From an uncultured Parvularculaceae bacterium (GTDB lineage: Bacteria; Pseudomonadota; Alphaproteobacteria; Caulobacterales; Parvularculaceae), in contig CAMYLZ010000017.1 of the NCBI GenBank assembly GCA_947259375.1, positions 1 through 64,000 on the forward strand: a DNA stretch of 64,000 nt, given 5' to 3'. The notes beneath the pieces are model-generated. The model was not told the DNA's origin. It made no database searches and saw only the letters and a list, made by a program, of their open reading frames with translations. A program made the position numbers and the translations under genes. Below, in pieces: positions 1 through 7,758 of the stretch (the first letter of the stretch is position 1; every line of letters begins with the position of its first letter).

Positions 1-562
1 GCAACGCCTCCACCGGCAAGCCCGCCAGCGCGCGGCGCGCATCGCCAGGCGGCGCCATGCCGCCGCCGCCATAATGCGCCATCGCCCAAGCGGCGCCGGC
101 GGTCTCGGCAATCGCCAGGCGGGTTTCATAGCCCGCCTGACGCAAGCGGTTTTCCAGCCCGGCGTAAATCGCCGCCTCGCCGCCAAACAGGCGTTCGCAG
201 CCGGTGATATCGATAAAGGCCTCGCCAACCGCATGGACATAAACCAGCGGCGAGAAACAGATCAGCTTTTCCGCCAGCGCATGAAAATCCTGCGCGTCCT
301 TTTCCGGCGCAGCCTCGAAAGCGGCGAGCTGCGGGCACATGGCGCGCGCATCGGCAAGCGCCATGCCCGGCGCGAGACCGGCCTGCGCGGCGCGCGCATC
401 AGCGGCGCAAATTCGCAACGCGCCTTTCACCGTTTCATAGATGACAAGCGGGCGGCGCTCGCCCTCAGGCCACCGCTTGCGCTGTTTCAGGCGGTCCGTC
501 GGCCATCGCGGCAAAATGACGGCCGCGATGCGCCGCGGCTTCGAACAATTCGCGACGTTCAT
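1..562 (-). CDS. imuB: ImuB-type Y-family polymerase homologue, partial (3' end outside window)
   Basis: Reading the minus strand from an ATG at 562 gives an open frame to the window edge (about 187 residues). It contains ILPRWPTDRL near the N-terminus, then VIYETVKGALRI, and HAVGEAFIDITGC where Y-family polymerases carry the SIDEAYLDVT catalytic motif. The first catalytic Asp of active Y-family enzymes is absent and the second motif has Gly for Asp, as known for ImuB, which acts as a non-catalytic adaptor for DnaE2 in error-prone translesion synthesis. The start overlaps the 3' end of imuA by about 100 bp in another frame, indicating one operon. dnaE2 would be expected further left, outside the window. 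Confidence 0.85.
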   Translation of the reverse strand, partial: MNVANCSKPRRIAAVILPRWPTDRLKQRKRWPEGERRPLVIYETVKGALRICAADARAAQAGLAPGMALADARAMCPQLAAFEAAPEKDAQDFHALAEKLICFSPLVYVHAVGEAFIDITGCERLFGGEAAIYAGLENRLRQAGYETRLAIAETAGAAWAMAHYGGGGMAPPGDARRALAGLPVEAL

Positions 563-1241
563 AATTCCATTCCAACACCCACCGGCCGCGCCCGCCCGCA
601 CGGCGCCGTTCCACCTCCACCCGCCAGCGTGGATTTCCCGACGCTTTCGCGTCATATTCGTCCGCCGCGCTCATGGCCGGCGCCACGCGCCAGCGCGTGC
701 GCGCGGCGCTGGCGCAGGCTTCGCCGCATCGCATGAGGATCGGCGTCGCGCCCGACGCTTCCGCCGCAAGCTGCAAGCGCCGGGTCGCGGTCAGATCAAG
801 CAGCTTGTGCGGTTTCATCAGCTCAATGAGCACCACGCCGATGCGCGGCGAACGCGCCGCTTCTTCGGCGGCCCATAGCGTCTCTTTTACCGTGTGCGGA
901 TAAACAAAAATGACGTCATCGGCGTGCAGGCCAAATCCCGCCAGCCCGCCGCCATAGGCATGACCGGCATGAAAAGCCTCGAACGCCGCCCCGACCCACA
1001 GCGCCGGCTTTCCCGTCTCGCGCACAATCCGCCCCGCCAGCGCCAGCGAAAAGCCTTGCGCGGCCGGCGCGTCGCGATAATCGGCGGCGCGAATTTCATG
1101 ACAGGCGCCAAGGCCGAACGTCACCGGCCCCAGCGCGCAGACCGGCGCCGCGCCAGCCGCAGGCGACGGGGCGGTTTGCTCCAGTTTTTCGATATGCCGC
1201 TTCAGCTTTTCGAGCCGGCGGCGGCGGGCGATGACAGCCAT
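465..1241 (-). CDS. imuA: ImuA, SOS mutagenesis accessory protein
   Basis: A 258-residue RecA-like protein (ImuA/SulA-related family) of the imuA-imuB-dnaE2 mutasome. It begins MAVIARRRRLEKLKRHIEKL, continues with TFGLGACHEIRAADY, and has the core AAEEAARSPRIGVVLIELM and RLQLAAEASGATPILMRC typical of ImuA. I chose the ATG at 1241, preceded by an AGG about 8 nt upstream. The longer frame to 1292 begins with TTG inside the LexA box and would place the operator in coding sequence. imuB follows with an overlap. SOS induction is likely given the LexA box at 1287-1301. Confidence 0.85.
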   Translation of the reverse strand: MAVIARRRRLEKLKRHIEKLEQTAPSPAAGAAPVCALGPVTFGLGACHEIRAADYRDAPAAQGFSLALAGRIVRETGKPALWVGAAFEAFHAGHAYGGGLAGFGLHADDVIFVYPHTVKETLWAAEEAARSPRIGVVLIELMKPHKLLDLTATRRLQLAAEASGATPILMRCGEACASAARTRWRVAPAMSAADEYDAKASGNPRWRVEVERRRAGGRGRWVLEWNYERRELFEAAAHRGRHFAAMADGPPETAQAVA

Positions 1242-1286
1242 CTCCACGACCTCGCATGACCTCGATAATATCCGGGGACAGCAAGA

Positions 1287-1301
1287 GAACAAAAAAAGAA
1301 C
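1287..1301 (-). promoter_or_regulatory. LexA (SOS) operator upstream of imuA
   Basis: GTTC-N7-GTTC on the minus strand (GAAC, seven A, GAAC on plus), the exact alphaproteobacterial LexA consensus, 46 bp upstream of the chosen imuA start. Its position before an imuAB cassette, a known LexA target, makes chance occurrence unlikely. Confidence 0.85.
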
Positions 1302-1365
1302 ATTTGAGTCAAGGAATCCCTGACTACGCGCGCCGAAAAGAAATTTACCTCAAAAAATCAAGAGA

Positions 1366-2046
1366 TTAAAAGATTGGATCGCCCGCTGGCGCGATCAGCT
1401 CGGACCGGTTGTTCCGCACCGCCCCGACCTCTTTGGCGACCGGAAAGGCGGTCAGCCAGTCGTCGGGACAGGGTTTTAAAAGCGCCCGCTGCGCGTCGCC
1501 CCAGGGCTCGGGGCCCAGCCACCGATCGAGATCGTCTTCCGCCAGCATCACCGGCATGCGCGTATGCAGCGCGCCCATCGCCTTGTTCGCTTCACAGGTA
1601 ATGATCGTGAAGGAGCGCACCCCCGCCGGGTCGATGCGGTCATTGAACGCCCACAGCCCCGCCAGCATCAGCGGCCGGCCGTCGCGGCGCTTGATGGCGA
1701 AAGGTTGCTTGCTCCCCTTCGGCCCGCGCCATTCGTAAAAGCCGCTCACCGGCAGCACGCAACGCATCTTGTTGAGCGAACCTTTCCAGGTCGCTTTTTC
1801 CTCGAGCGTTTCCATCTTGGCGTTGAAGGTTGAAAATTTCGGCGGCTCTTTAGCCCAGACCGGGATCAGCCCCCAGCGCATCTGTTCCAACGCGCGCTTG
1901 CCGTCATGTTGCGCGCAGATCAGCACCTCATGGGTCGGCGCCGCGTTCCAGTTCGGCTGAAAATTCGTCGCCGGCGGCGCGCCGGGAAGGTCCAGCAGCG
2001 CGCGATATTCTTCCCATGTCAATGATGACCAGAACCGTCCGCACAT
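1366..2046 (-). CDS. HMCES/YedK-type SOS response-associated peptidase family protein
   Basis: A 226-residue SRAP-family protein. Mature proteins need Cys2 at the N-terminus, so the start is the ATG at 2046 giving MCGRFWSS rather than a codon three residues upstream. Family landmarks are visible: NWNAAPT, MRWGLIPVWAKEP, FNAKMETLEEKATWKGSL, RCVLPVSGFYEWRG with the conserved Glu, FTIITCEANKAMGALHTRMPVML with the conserved His. Known family members crosslink covalently to abasic sites in single-stranded DNA through Cys2. No LexA box is visible directly upstream, but it sits next to the SOS cassette. Confidence 0.9.
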   Translation of the reverse strand: MCGRFWSSLTWEEYRALLDLPGAPPATNFQPNWNAAPTHEVLICAQHDGKRALEQMRWGLIPVWAKEPPKFSTFNAKMETLEEKATWKGSLNKMRCVLPVSGFYEWRGPKGSKQPFAIKRRDGRPLMLAGLWAFNDRIDPAGVRSFTIITCEANKAMGALHTRMPVMLAEDDLDRWLGPEPWGDAQRALLKPCPDDWLTAFPVAKEVGAVRNNRSELIAPAGDPIF

Positions 2047-2067
2047 GCGGACCATCCTAAACGCAAA

Positions 2068-2112
2068 GGAAGGCTGAAGTCATTCGAATTATCCTCGAAT
2101 GACCGGCCTTCC
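2068..2112 (-). terminator. Hairpin between chrR-like gene and the HMCES/YedK gene
   Basis: Two nested inverted arms: GGAAGGC (2068-2074) with GCCTTCC (2106-2112), and TCATTCGA with TCGAATGA around a short central loop. Read on the minus strand, the stem is followed by a T-rich stretch, so it probably terminates the sigma/anti-sigma transcript. An operator role is also possible because the inner repeat is CATTCGA-N7-TCGAATG. Confidence 0.45.
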
Positions 2113-2161
2113 CCTCTGCTCGTGCAGCAGTCTCCCCCCCTGCACGCGGTTTGAAAATTCT

Positions 2162-2842
2162 TTACACGCCGATAAAGGGCTGCAAGATCTTCATAAGCGG
2201 ATCGGAAAACACCAGCTTGCCCTCATCAACAACCAGCGTGATGCAATCCTCGCCGTCATCATCGATAATCGGTTGATGCGTACACGTCTCATCTTCGCCA
2301 TGAAGGTCGCCGCGCGCATAACCGGCATCACCAATGTGATAGCCGCCCTGCAAGATCAGCGTCCATTCCTGGCCGCGATGGGAGTGAACCGGCATCTTCA
2401 CGCCCGGCCGCGCCTTCAGGAGATAGAGCCGTTCGCCGCCCGCTTCCGTCAGCGGCGCGCGCTCGACGCCCGGCCCGCTTTTTTTCCAGTTGAGCGGCAT
2501 TTGCGCGCCGTCGAGATAATCCCGCAAGGGCGCGGGCATCCAGCCATCCGCGTCCTTCTTCGCGCCAGCCGGCGCTGTTTCCGGCGCATCATCATGGCTT
2601 TCATCAAGCCGCGCCCAAAACGCATCCGACCAGAACGCCTCCGACAAGGGCTCGCCTTTCGCGGTTTCGACAAATGCGCCGCCAATCTCGTCGAACTGGC
2701 CGAGCCGCGCATTCAGCCGCGGCTCCACCGCCGCCTGGCAGTCAATAACCAGCCGCTTTGCCGGCGTAAGGCCGCCCGCCGCGTAAAGGGCGAGCCATTC
2801 CTCGCCGACCGTGTGAAATTCGGGTTGCAACGCTTTACTCAT
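2162..2842 (-). CDS. chrR: ChrR-family anti-sigma factor with cupin domain
   Basis: A 226-residue ChrR-like protein. In Rhodobacter ChrR binds zinc through an N-terminal domain, holds RpoE inactive, and a C-terminal cupin is needed to respond to singlet oxygen. The cupin is well kept: KMPVHSHRGQEWTLILQGG gives the H-x-H-x3-E ligands and THQP the last His, ending LMKILQPFIGV as in ChrR. The N-terminal zinc site is not: where ChrR has H-x3-C-x2-C this protein has VIDCQAAVEPRL, with neither CxxC cysteine. The start overlaps the sigma-factor stop by 8 bp (ATGAGTAA), so the two are translationally coupled. Confidence 0.85.
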   Translation of the reverse strand: MSKALQPEFHTVGEEWLALYAAGGLTPAKRLVIDCQAAVEPRLNARLGQFDEIGGAFVETAKGEPLSEAFWSDAFWARLDESHDDAPETAPAGAKKDADGWMPAPLRDYLDGAQMPLNWKKSGPGVERAPLTEAGGERLYLLKARPGVKMPVHSHRGQEWTLILQGGYHIGDAGYARGDLHGEDETCTHQPIIDDDGEDCITLVVDEGKLVFSDPLMKILQPFIGV

Positions 2843-3482
2843 CGAAATGCTCCGAAAACCTTCTCAATCCTTCCTGCATCTTTTTCAGCGGCGCCCTGAT
2901 CCGGCTTTTCACCGTGCCAAGCGGCAGCCCCGTGCGTTCCGCGATCTGCGCGTGGGTCAGACCTTCGAAAAACGCCAAATGCAAAACCAGCTTTTGCTCC
3001 GGCGCCAGCAGCGCCATTTCGCGGCGCACCGCCTCGGACGCCTCGCTGCGATTATATTCCGCCTCGGCGCTGTCGACCGGCCCGTCCTGAAGGCGCGCCA
3101 TTTCATCCGGCGGCTTTGTCTCCGACCGCCTTTCCTTGCGGTTCCGGTCGATCCAGCGATTGCGCGCCAGTGCGTAAAGCCAGGTTGAAAACCGCGCCTT
3201 TGCCGGGTCGAACCTGTCGGCCTTGCGCCATATGGCGATCATCACGTCCTGAACGATATCTTCCGCGCCATGCGCGCTCTCGCCGCGATAGATCAGCCAT
3301 GATTTGAGCCGCGGCCCGTAATGATGCGCAAGCGCCGCCAGCGCGTCCCGGTCGCGGTCCCGGCGCACCTTCGCAATCAGTCTCTCATCTTCTGCGCAAC
3401 GGCCCGGCATAGCCCTCACCTTCGCAGCTATTTGCGCGGAAGTTGAGTCATTAGATTGCCGAGATTGCATTTGCACACGCAT
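2835..3482 (-). CDS. rpoE: ECF sigma factor, RpoE (ChrR-partner) type
   Basis: A 215-residue group 4 sigma factor. Region 2 reads AEDIVQDVMIAIWRKADRFD followed by KARFSTWLYALARNRWIDRNR. Region 4 carries the helix-turn-helix THAQIAERTGLPLGTVKSRI. The start is the ATG at 3482, six nt after GAGGAG. Longer versions to 3539 would translate through the promoter-like element at 3500-3529. Pairing with a ChrR-type anti-sigma places it in the RpoE-ChrR group that responds to singlet oxygen and organic hydroperoxides in Rhodobacter; the stimulus here is inferred. Confidence 0.9.
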   Translation of the reverse strand: MRVQMQSRQSNDSTSAQIAAKVRAMPGRCAEDERLIAKVRRDRDRDALAALAHHYGPRLKSWLIYRGESAHGAEDIVQDVMIAIWRKADRFDPAKARFSTWLYALARNRWIDRNRKERRSETKPPDEMARLQDGPVDSAEAEYNRSEASEAVRREMALLAPEQKLVLHLAFFEGLTHAQIAERTGLPLGTVKSRIRAPLKKMQEGLRRFSEHFDE

Positions 3483-3499
3483 GACCTGCTCCTCAAATT

Positions 3500-3529
3500 G
3501 GTCTACGCATAAGCAAGGCGGTTGGATCA
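3500..3529 (-). promoter_or_regulatory. RpoE-type promoter of the sigma/anti-sigma operon
   Basis: Minus strand: TGATCC (3529-3524), exactly 18 nt, then TAGACC (3505-3500). TGATC plus an 18-nt spacer is the -35 signature known for RpoE of the ChrR group, so autoregulation is implied. The -10 is only a partial match. Confidence 0.6.
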
Positions 3530-3597
3530 CCGCCCGCATCCATCCGGTTCCCGCATGCGTATAACGAACGTCACTTTACGCAGGGCCTGCAAATTAA

Positions 3598-4965
3598 ATG
3601 AATAAAATCCGCGCCTTACATCCATCGGCAGAAAACGCGCCCCGTCGCCGCGTCGCCATTATCGGCTCCGGCATTGCCGGGCTCGGCGCGGCGTTCGGAC
3701 TGCATCGCGATTGCGATGTCTTCGTCTTCGAGAAAAACGACTATATTGGCGGCCACACCAACACGGTGCTGTTCGATGCGCCGGAAGGCCCGGCGCCGGT
3801 CGATACCGGCTTTATCGTCTTCAATGAGCCGAATTATCCAAATCTCAGCGCGCTGCTTTCAATGCTTGGCGTGCGGACCAATACGACCGAAATGCATTTT
3901 TCCGTGTCGGCGCGCGATCGCGACATCGAATATGCAAGCAACGGTATTGCCGGCCTGTTCGCCGATCTTCGTAATATTACGCGGCCGCGCTTTTTCGCCA
4001 TGCTGGCCGATATCTTGCGCTTTTACGCCGCCGCGCCGGGCCTTGCAGGCGCGTCCGACGAATTGACCCTTGGCGAGTTCCTGACGCTGAAGCGTTACGG
4101 ACGGACATTTATCGAAAACCACATCCTGCCCATGGCCGCCGCGATCTGGTCGTGTCCGGTGGGCGCAATCCTCGATTTTCCGGTGAAAAGCCTCGCCCGG
4201 TTTTTCATCAATCACGGTCTTGCGGAATTCGGCACGCCCTTCGAATGGAAATCCATCGATGGCGGCAGCGCCTACTACATTCCACGCCTGACCGAGGGAT
4301 TCTCGGACCGGATTTTCCTCAACAGCCCGGTCGATGCGGTTCGCCGGCTCGATCATGGAGCGGAAATCCTCCTGGCGAACGGCGTCAAACAGCAATTTGA
4401 CGAGGTTGTCTTCGCCTGCCACGCGCCGCAGGCGCTGGCGCTTCTCAGCGACGCCGATGCGGGCGAGCGCAAGGTACTTTCCGCCTTCCGAACACAAGCC
4501 AACACAGCCATTCTGCACACGGATGACAAATTGATGCCGCGGCGCAAGCGCGCCTGGGCGAGTTGGAATTACATTTCCGACCGGTCTGGCCAGCATGAGC
4601 TCGCCGTCACCTATTGGATGAACGAGCTGCAAAATCTCAACACCGCGACCAATTGTTTCGTCACCCTCAACCCGACCGAGCCGCCGGCGCCGGAAAAAAC
4701 CGTCGCGTCGTTTCAATATGACCACCCGATTTTCGATGGTCCGGCGACCCGGGCGCAAAAAGAGATCTGGAACATTCAGGGCAAGCGCAACGTCTGGTTC
4801 GCCGGCGCCTGGCTCGGCTATGGCTTTCACGAAGACGGCTTGCAGGCCGGTCTTGCGGTCGCCGAAAGCCTGACGGACTGGCGCCGCCCCTGGGCGTTTG
4901 ACTTCGCAAAAGAGCGCCTTGCCCGGCCGCAACCCGGCGCGGCAAAGGAGAGCATCGCCGCATGA
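3598..4965 (+). CDS. NAD/FAD-dependent amine-oxidase-like oxidoreductase
   Basis: A 455-residue flavoprotein of the amine oxidase/phytoene desaturase superfamily. RRVAIIGSGIAGLGAAFGL is the FAD dinucleotide-binding motif (residues about 18-36), followed by VFEKNDYIGGHTNTV and a C-terminal NVWFAGAWLGYGFHEDGL flavin motif. In alphaproteobacteria it is typically found with DUF1365 and fatty-acid-modifying genes, and a homologous RpoE-dependent gene (ufaD) is reported to act in furan fatty acid synthesis; I infer a related role in unsaturated lipid modification. The stop overlaps the next start (ATGA). A weak GCATCC-N18-TATAAC lies at 3536-3565 as a possible promoter, divergent from the sigma gene. 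Confidence 0.85.
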   Translation: MNKIRALHPSAENAPRRRVAIIGSGIAGLGAAFGLHRDCDVFVFEKNDYIGGHTNTVLFDAPEGPAPVDTGFIVFNEPNYPNLSALLSMLGVRTNTTEMHFSVSARDRDIEYASNGIAGLFADLRNITRPRFFAMLADILRFYAAAPGLAGASDELTLGEFLTLKRYGRTFIENHILPMAAAIWSCPVGAILDFPVKSLARFFINHGLAEFGTPFEWKSIDGGSAYYIPRLTEGFSDRIFLNSPVDAVRRLDHGAEILLANGVKQQFDEVVFACHAPQALALLSDADAGERKVLSAFRTQANTAILHTDDKLMPRRKRAWASWNYISDRSGQHELAVTYWMNELQNLNTATNCFVTLNPTEPPAPEKTVASFQYDHPIFDGPATRAQKEIWNIQGKRNVWFAGAWLGYGFHEDGLQAGLAVAESLTDWRRPWAFDFAKERLARPQPGAAKESIAA

Positions 4966-5774
4966 CGCCCATCCGCTTTTATCACGGCGTCGTCCGCCAT
5001 CGCCGCATGACCGGCCCGAAGCACGCGCTGCGCCACCGGGTGAGTTATGTCTGCGTCGATCTCGACCGTTTTGAAGAAGCGAACGCCGCATCGATGCTGC
5101 TCGGCGTCGGCCGTCCGGGACTCATCTCCATCGATGCGAAAGACCATGGCGACGGCAAATCCGGCGACCTCGCCGGCTGGGTGCGCGCGACGCTGCGCCG
5201 CCAAGGCGTCGACAAGCCCGCCAAACGGATCGAATTGCTCGCCATGCCGAAACTTTTCGGTTTCGTCTTCAACCCGATCTCCGTCTATTTCATCCATGAC
5301 GGCGACGACCGCCTGCATCACATTCTCTATGAAGTGAACAATACTTTCGGCGGCCGGCATTTTTATCTTGTCGCCGCCGATGCGCCCCGCCGCGTTCACA
5401 AACATCAATGCGACAAGGCTTTTTACGTCTCGCCGTTTTTCGACGTCGACGGATATTACGACTTCAAGACCGGCGCGCCGGACGATGACGTCAGGCTGGC
5501 GATCACCTATCGCGACCCGCAGTCAAACCCGGCGATGGTCGCCTTGTTCGCGGGCGCGCGCGGGCGCGTTTCAAACGCCGCCTGCCTGAAGACGCTGCTG
5601 CGTTTTCCCTTGATGACCATCGGCGTCGTCGCCGCCATTCACTGGCAGGCTCTCATTCTGCTTTTCAAGGGCGCGCGCATGCGCGACGCGCGCGGCCTCG
5701 ATCACAGTTTCGAAACGGTGTCGCGCGAACGGGGCGGCGCGCCCGTCGCCAACGCCGCAGGAGGTTCCGCATGA
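4962..5774 (+). CDS. DUF1365 family protein
   Basis: A 270-residue DUF1365 protein: RFYHGVVRHRRMTGPKHALRHRVSYVCVDLD at the N-terminus, LLAMPKLFGFVFNPISVYFI and LYEVNNTFGGRHFYL in the middle, and HKHQCDKAFYVSPFFDVDGYY, all family landmarks. Molecular function is unknown. It is regularly encoded beside the flavin amine-oxidase-like protein and lipid-modifying enzymes and belongs to RpoE regulons in relatives. Both ends overlap neighbours by four bases, showing a tight three-gene operon. Confidence 0.9.
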   Translation: MTPIRFYHGVVRHRRMTGPKHALRHRVSYVCVDLDRFEEANAASMLLGVGRPGLISIDAKDHGDGKSGDLAGWVRATLRRQGVDKPAKRIELLAMPKLFGFVFNPISVYFIHDGDDRLHHILYEVNNTFGGRHFYLVAADAPRRVHKHQCDKAFYVSPFFDVDGYYDFKTGAPDDDVRLAITYRDPQSNPAMVALFAGARGRVSNAACLKTLLRFPLMTIGVVAAIHWQALILLFKGARMRDARGLDHSFETVSRERGGAPVANAAGGSA

Positions 5775-6256
5775 TGGACGGTCATCAAGATTTCCCAGCT
5801 GCGAGCGGGCTTTCTGACAATGCATCTGATGCGTTGCGTTTCATCACCGATTGCCTGATTGGCGATATGCGGTGGCGCGGCGAAGCGCGCGCCGCCGGCG
5901 GGATCATCCGGCGCGGTTTTTCTATCCGTTCAAGCGGCCGGATCACGCATGACGAAGTGCAGTTCGACGAAACGCTGACCTTTGACGATGGCGAAACGCA
6001 GCGCCGGGCCTGGCGCCTGTTTGACACGCCGGGCGGCGTCGGCATCGACGCTGGCGAGACTTTCCTGATCGAGCCGGGACGGATGATAGCGGATGGGCGT
6101 TTCGAGATCACCTATAAGACAAAAATGGGCGGTTTCTGGTTCGCCTATCGTGACATTTTCGAACGGAAAGAGGACGGCGGCGTGCTCAATCGCGGCATCA
6201 TGAAATTCGCCGGCCTCGCCGTGATGAAAATCGACGCCGAAGGCGCACGCCCATAA
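5771..6256 (+). CDS. DUF3833-like protein
   Basis: A 161-residue protein, third in the operon (four-base overlap). The pattern of a small hydrophilic fold with IRRGFSIRSSGRITHDEVQFDETLTFDDGETQRRAWRL, then IEPGRMIADGRFEITYKTKMGGFWFAYRDIF, resembles DUF3833 proteins that accompany DUF1365. Unlike many DUF3833 members I see no lipoprotein signal. Function is unknown; a part in the same lipid-modification process is inferred from position only. Confidence 0.6.
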   Translation: MMDGHQDFPAASGLSDNASDALRFITDCLIGDMRWRGEARAAGGIIRRGFSIRSSGRITHDEVQFDETLTFDDGETQRRAWRLFDTPGGVGIDAGETFLIEPGRMIADGRFEITYKTKMGGFWFAYRDIFERKEDGGVLNRGIMKFAGLAVMKIDAEGARP

Positions 6257-6274
6257 TTGTCCGCTTGCGTCAGT

Positions 6275-7030
6275 TTACGGCGCCTTGCGCAACATTGATT
6301 TCGCCGCCCGGAAATATAAGGGCTTGGGCAAAGCGGAAAGCGCTTTCAGCAGCAAAGCAAGCCGGCGCGGAAAGGCGATTTCGAACCCCTTGCCGGCGAG
6401 CCCGCGCACAATGCGCCGCGTCGCCTCATCAAGCTCCATCAGGAACGGCATGTCGAAATCGTTCTTGGCGGTCAGCGGCGTTTTGACAAAGCCCGGCGAG
6501 ATCAGCCTTACGTCAATGCCGGTTTCCGCAAGCTCGGTGCGCAATGTTTCCGCCAGCCGCATGATCGCCGCTTTCGATGCGCAATAGCCGCCGGCCTGGG
6601 GCAGCCCGGCATAGCCGGCAACCGACCCCATCAGCGCGATCTGGCCGCCGCCTTGCGCCTTCATGATGGAGATGACCGGCTCAAGGCAATTGAGCGCGCC
6701 CACATAATTGGTTTGCATCAAGCCGGCATAGTCTTGCAGCCGGAACGCACGCCCATCCGTCGGAATGTGATTGCCGGCATTGAGGATGGCGAGATCAACG
6801 CCGCCGGCATCCTGTCGAAAAGCGTGGATGTTCATCGCAGTTTCTTCCGCATTCGCCACATCGAAAACCAGAGGTCGCGCGCGCGGAAACTGTTTGCGCA
6901 TCTCGCCGAGCGCATCCGGTTTGCGCCCGCAGATGCCGACAAGCGCGCCTTGCTTCAGGTAATGCTCAGCCAGCGCCCGGCCGATGCCGCTCGACGCGCC
7001 GGTAATCAGGATGTTGCTGTTTTTGCTCAT
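6275..7030 (-). CDS. Short-chain dehydrogenase/reductase
   Basis: A 251-residue classical SDR. NILITGASSGIGRALAEHYL is the TGxxxGIG cofactor motif, LNAGNH the NAG motif, MGSVAGYAGL supplies the catalytic Ser, and YCASK is the YxxxK pair, with SPGFVKTPL after it. Substrate is not evident. It ends 18 bp from the convergent DUF3833-like gene. An RpoE-type promoter ends only four nt before its ATG, so the mRNA may be nearly leaderless; SDRs of this sort occur in RpoE-controlled lipid operons of relatives. Confidence 0.9.
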   Translation of the reverse strand: MSKNSNILITGASSGIGRALAEHYLKQGALVGICGRKPDALGEMRKQFPRARPLVFDVANAEETAMNIHAFRQDAGGVDLAILNAGNHIPTDGRAFRLQDYAGLMQTNYVGALNCLEPVISIMKAQGGGQIALMGSVAGYAGLPQAGGYCASKAAIMRLAETLRTELAETGIDVRLISPGFVKTPLTAKNDFDMPFLMELDEATRRIVRGLAGKGFEIAFPRRLALLLKALSALPKPLYFRAAKSMLRKAP

Positions 7031-7034
7031 CTTA

Positions 7035-7064
7035 AGGTTACGTTTGCGGTGCGCATTTGGATCA
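7035..7064 (-). promoter_or_regulatory. RpoE-type promoter of the SDR gene
   Basis: Minus strand TGATCC (7064-7059), 18-nt spacer, TAACCT (7040-7035), the same -35 and spacing as the element before the sigma gene. The -10 ends four bases before the SDR ATG, predicting a start of transcription at or next to the start codon. Confidence 0.6.
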
Positions 7065-7164
7065 CACCTTGGCGCGAAATAATTATTTGCTGCCGGTCAA
7101 TCCGCTTTTTCGACCTCTTCGTAGACTGGTTATCAAGGCAATAACCGATGCAAAGGGGTCAACC

Positions 7165-7671
7165 ATGTCTTTCCTGAAATCCGCGCTTGCGGCTACCGCG
7201 CTTGTCTCGCTTTCGATTGCGCCGGCCGCCGCAGAGCACCACAAATCCGGCAAATATTCGCAGAAATCCGACATCGTCGATACGGCGATCGCTGCCGGCT
7301 CTTTCTCAACGCTCGTCGCCGCTGTCCAGGCTGCGGGCCTTGAAGAAACATTGCGTTCGGACGGCCCGTTCACTGTCTTCGCGCCAACCGATGACGCATT
7401 CGCGAAACTCCCTGCCGGGACGCTCGAAGATTTGCTGAAGCCGGAAAACAAGGATCAGCTTGCTTCAATCCTCACCTATCACGTGCTCTCCGGCAAGGTA
7501 ATGTCCGGCGACATCGCCGGGAAAACGCTCGACGTCGAAACCGTCCAGGGCTCCACCCTGTCGATCGACGCCACTGACGGCGTCAAGGTCGACAATGCGA
7601 CCGTCATCAAGGCTGACGTTAAAGCATCGAACGGCGTCATTCACGTCATCGACACCGTCGTGATGCCGTAA
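7165..7671 (+). CDS. Secreted fasciclin-domain protein
   Basis: A 168-residue protein: signal peptide [20 protein letters not shown] ending in PAAAEH, then one FAS1 domain. FAS1 landmarks are [50 protein letters not shown] and [19 protein letters not shown]. The ATG at 7165 has AAAGGGG upstream; the frame extends further but lacks a signal peptide there. Single FAS1 proteins of this type are periplasmic or secreted and often stress-linked in alphaproteobacteria; the partner is not known. Confidence 0.9.
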   Translation: MSFLKSALAATALVSLSIAPAAAEHHKSGKYSQKSDIVDTAIAAGSFSTLVAAVQAAGLEETLRSDGPFTVFAPTDDAFAKLPAGTLEDLLKPENKDQLASILTYHVLSGKVMSGDIAGKTLDVETVQGSTLSIDATDGVKVDNATVIKADVKASNGVIHVIDTVVMP

Positions 7672-7758
7672 GCGGAGCACTTTCGCAAGAAACAGCGTGA
7701 ATATGGCGTGAGGGGGCCTGCTCCCCTCGCTCCTGCTGATCACCTGAACGGAGCACTT

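Noticed and set aside
1242-1292. Longer imuA start (TTG at 1292)
   Set aside because: The codon lies within the LexA box and the added 17 residues are not family-like.
3859-5091. 410-residue antisense ORF
   Set aside because: Shadow of the flavin oxidoreductase gene, common in GC-rich DNA; no protein-like features.
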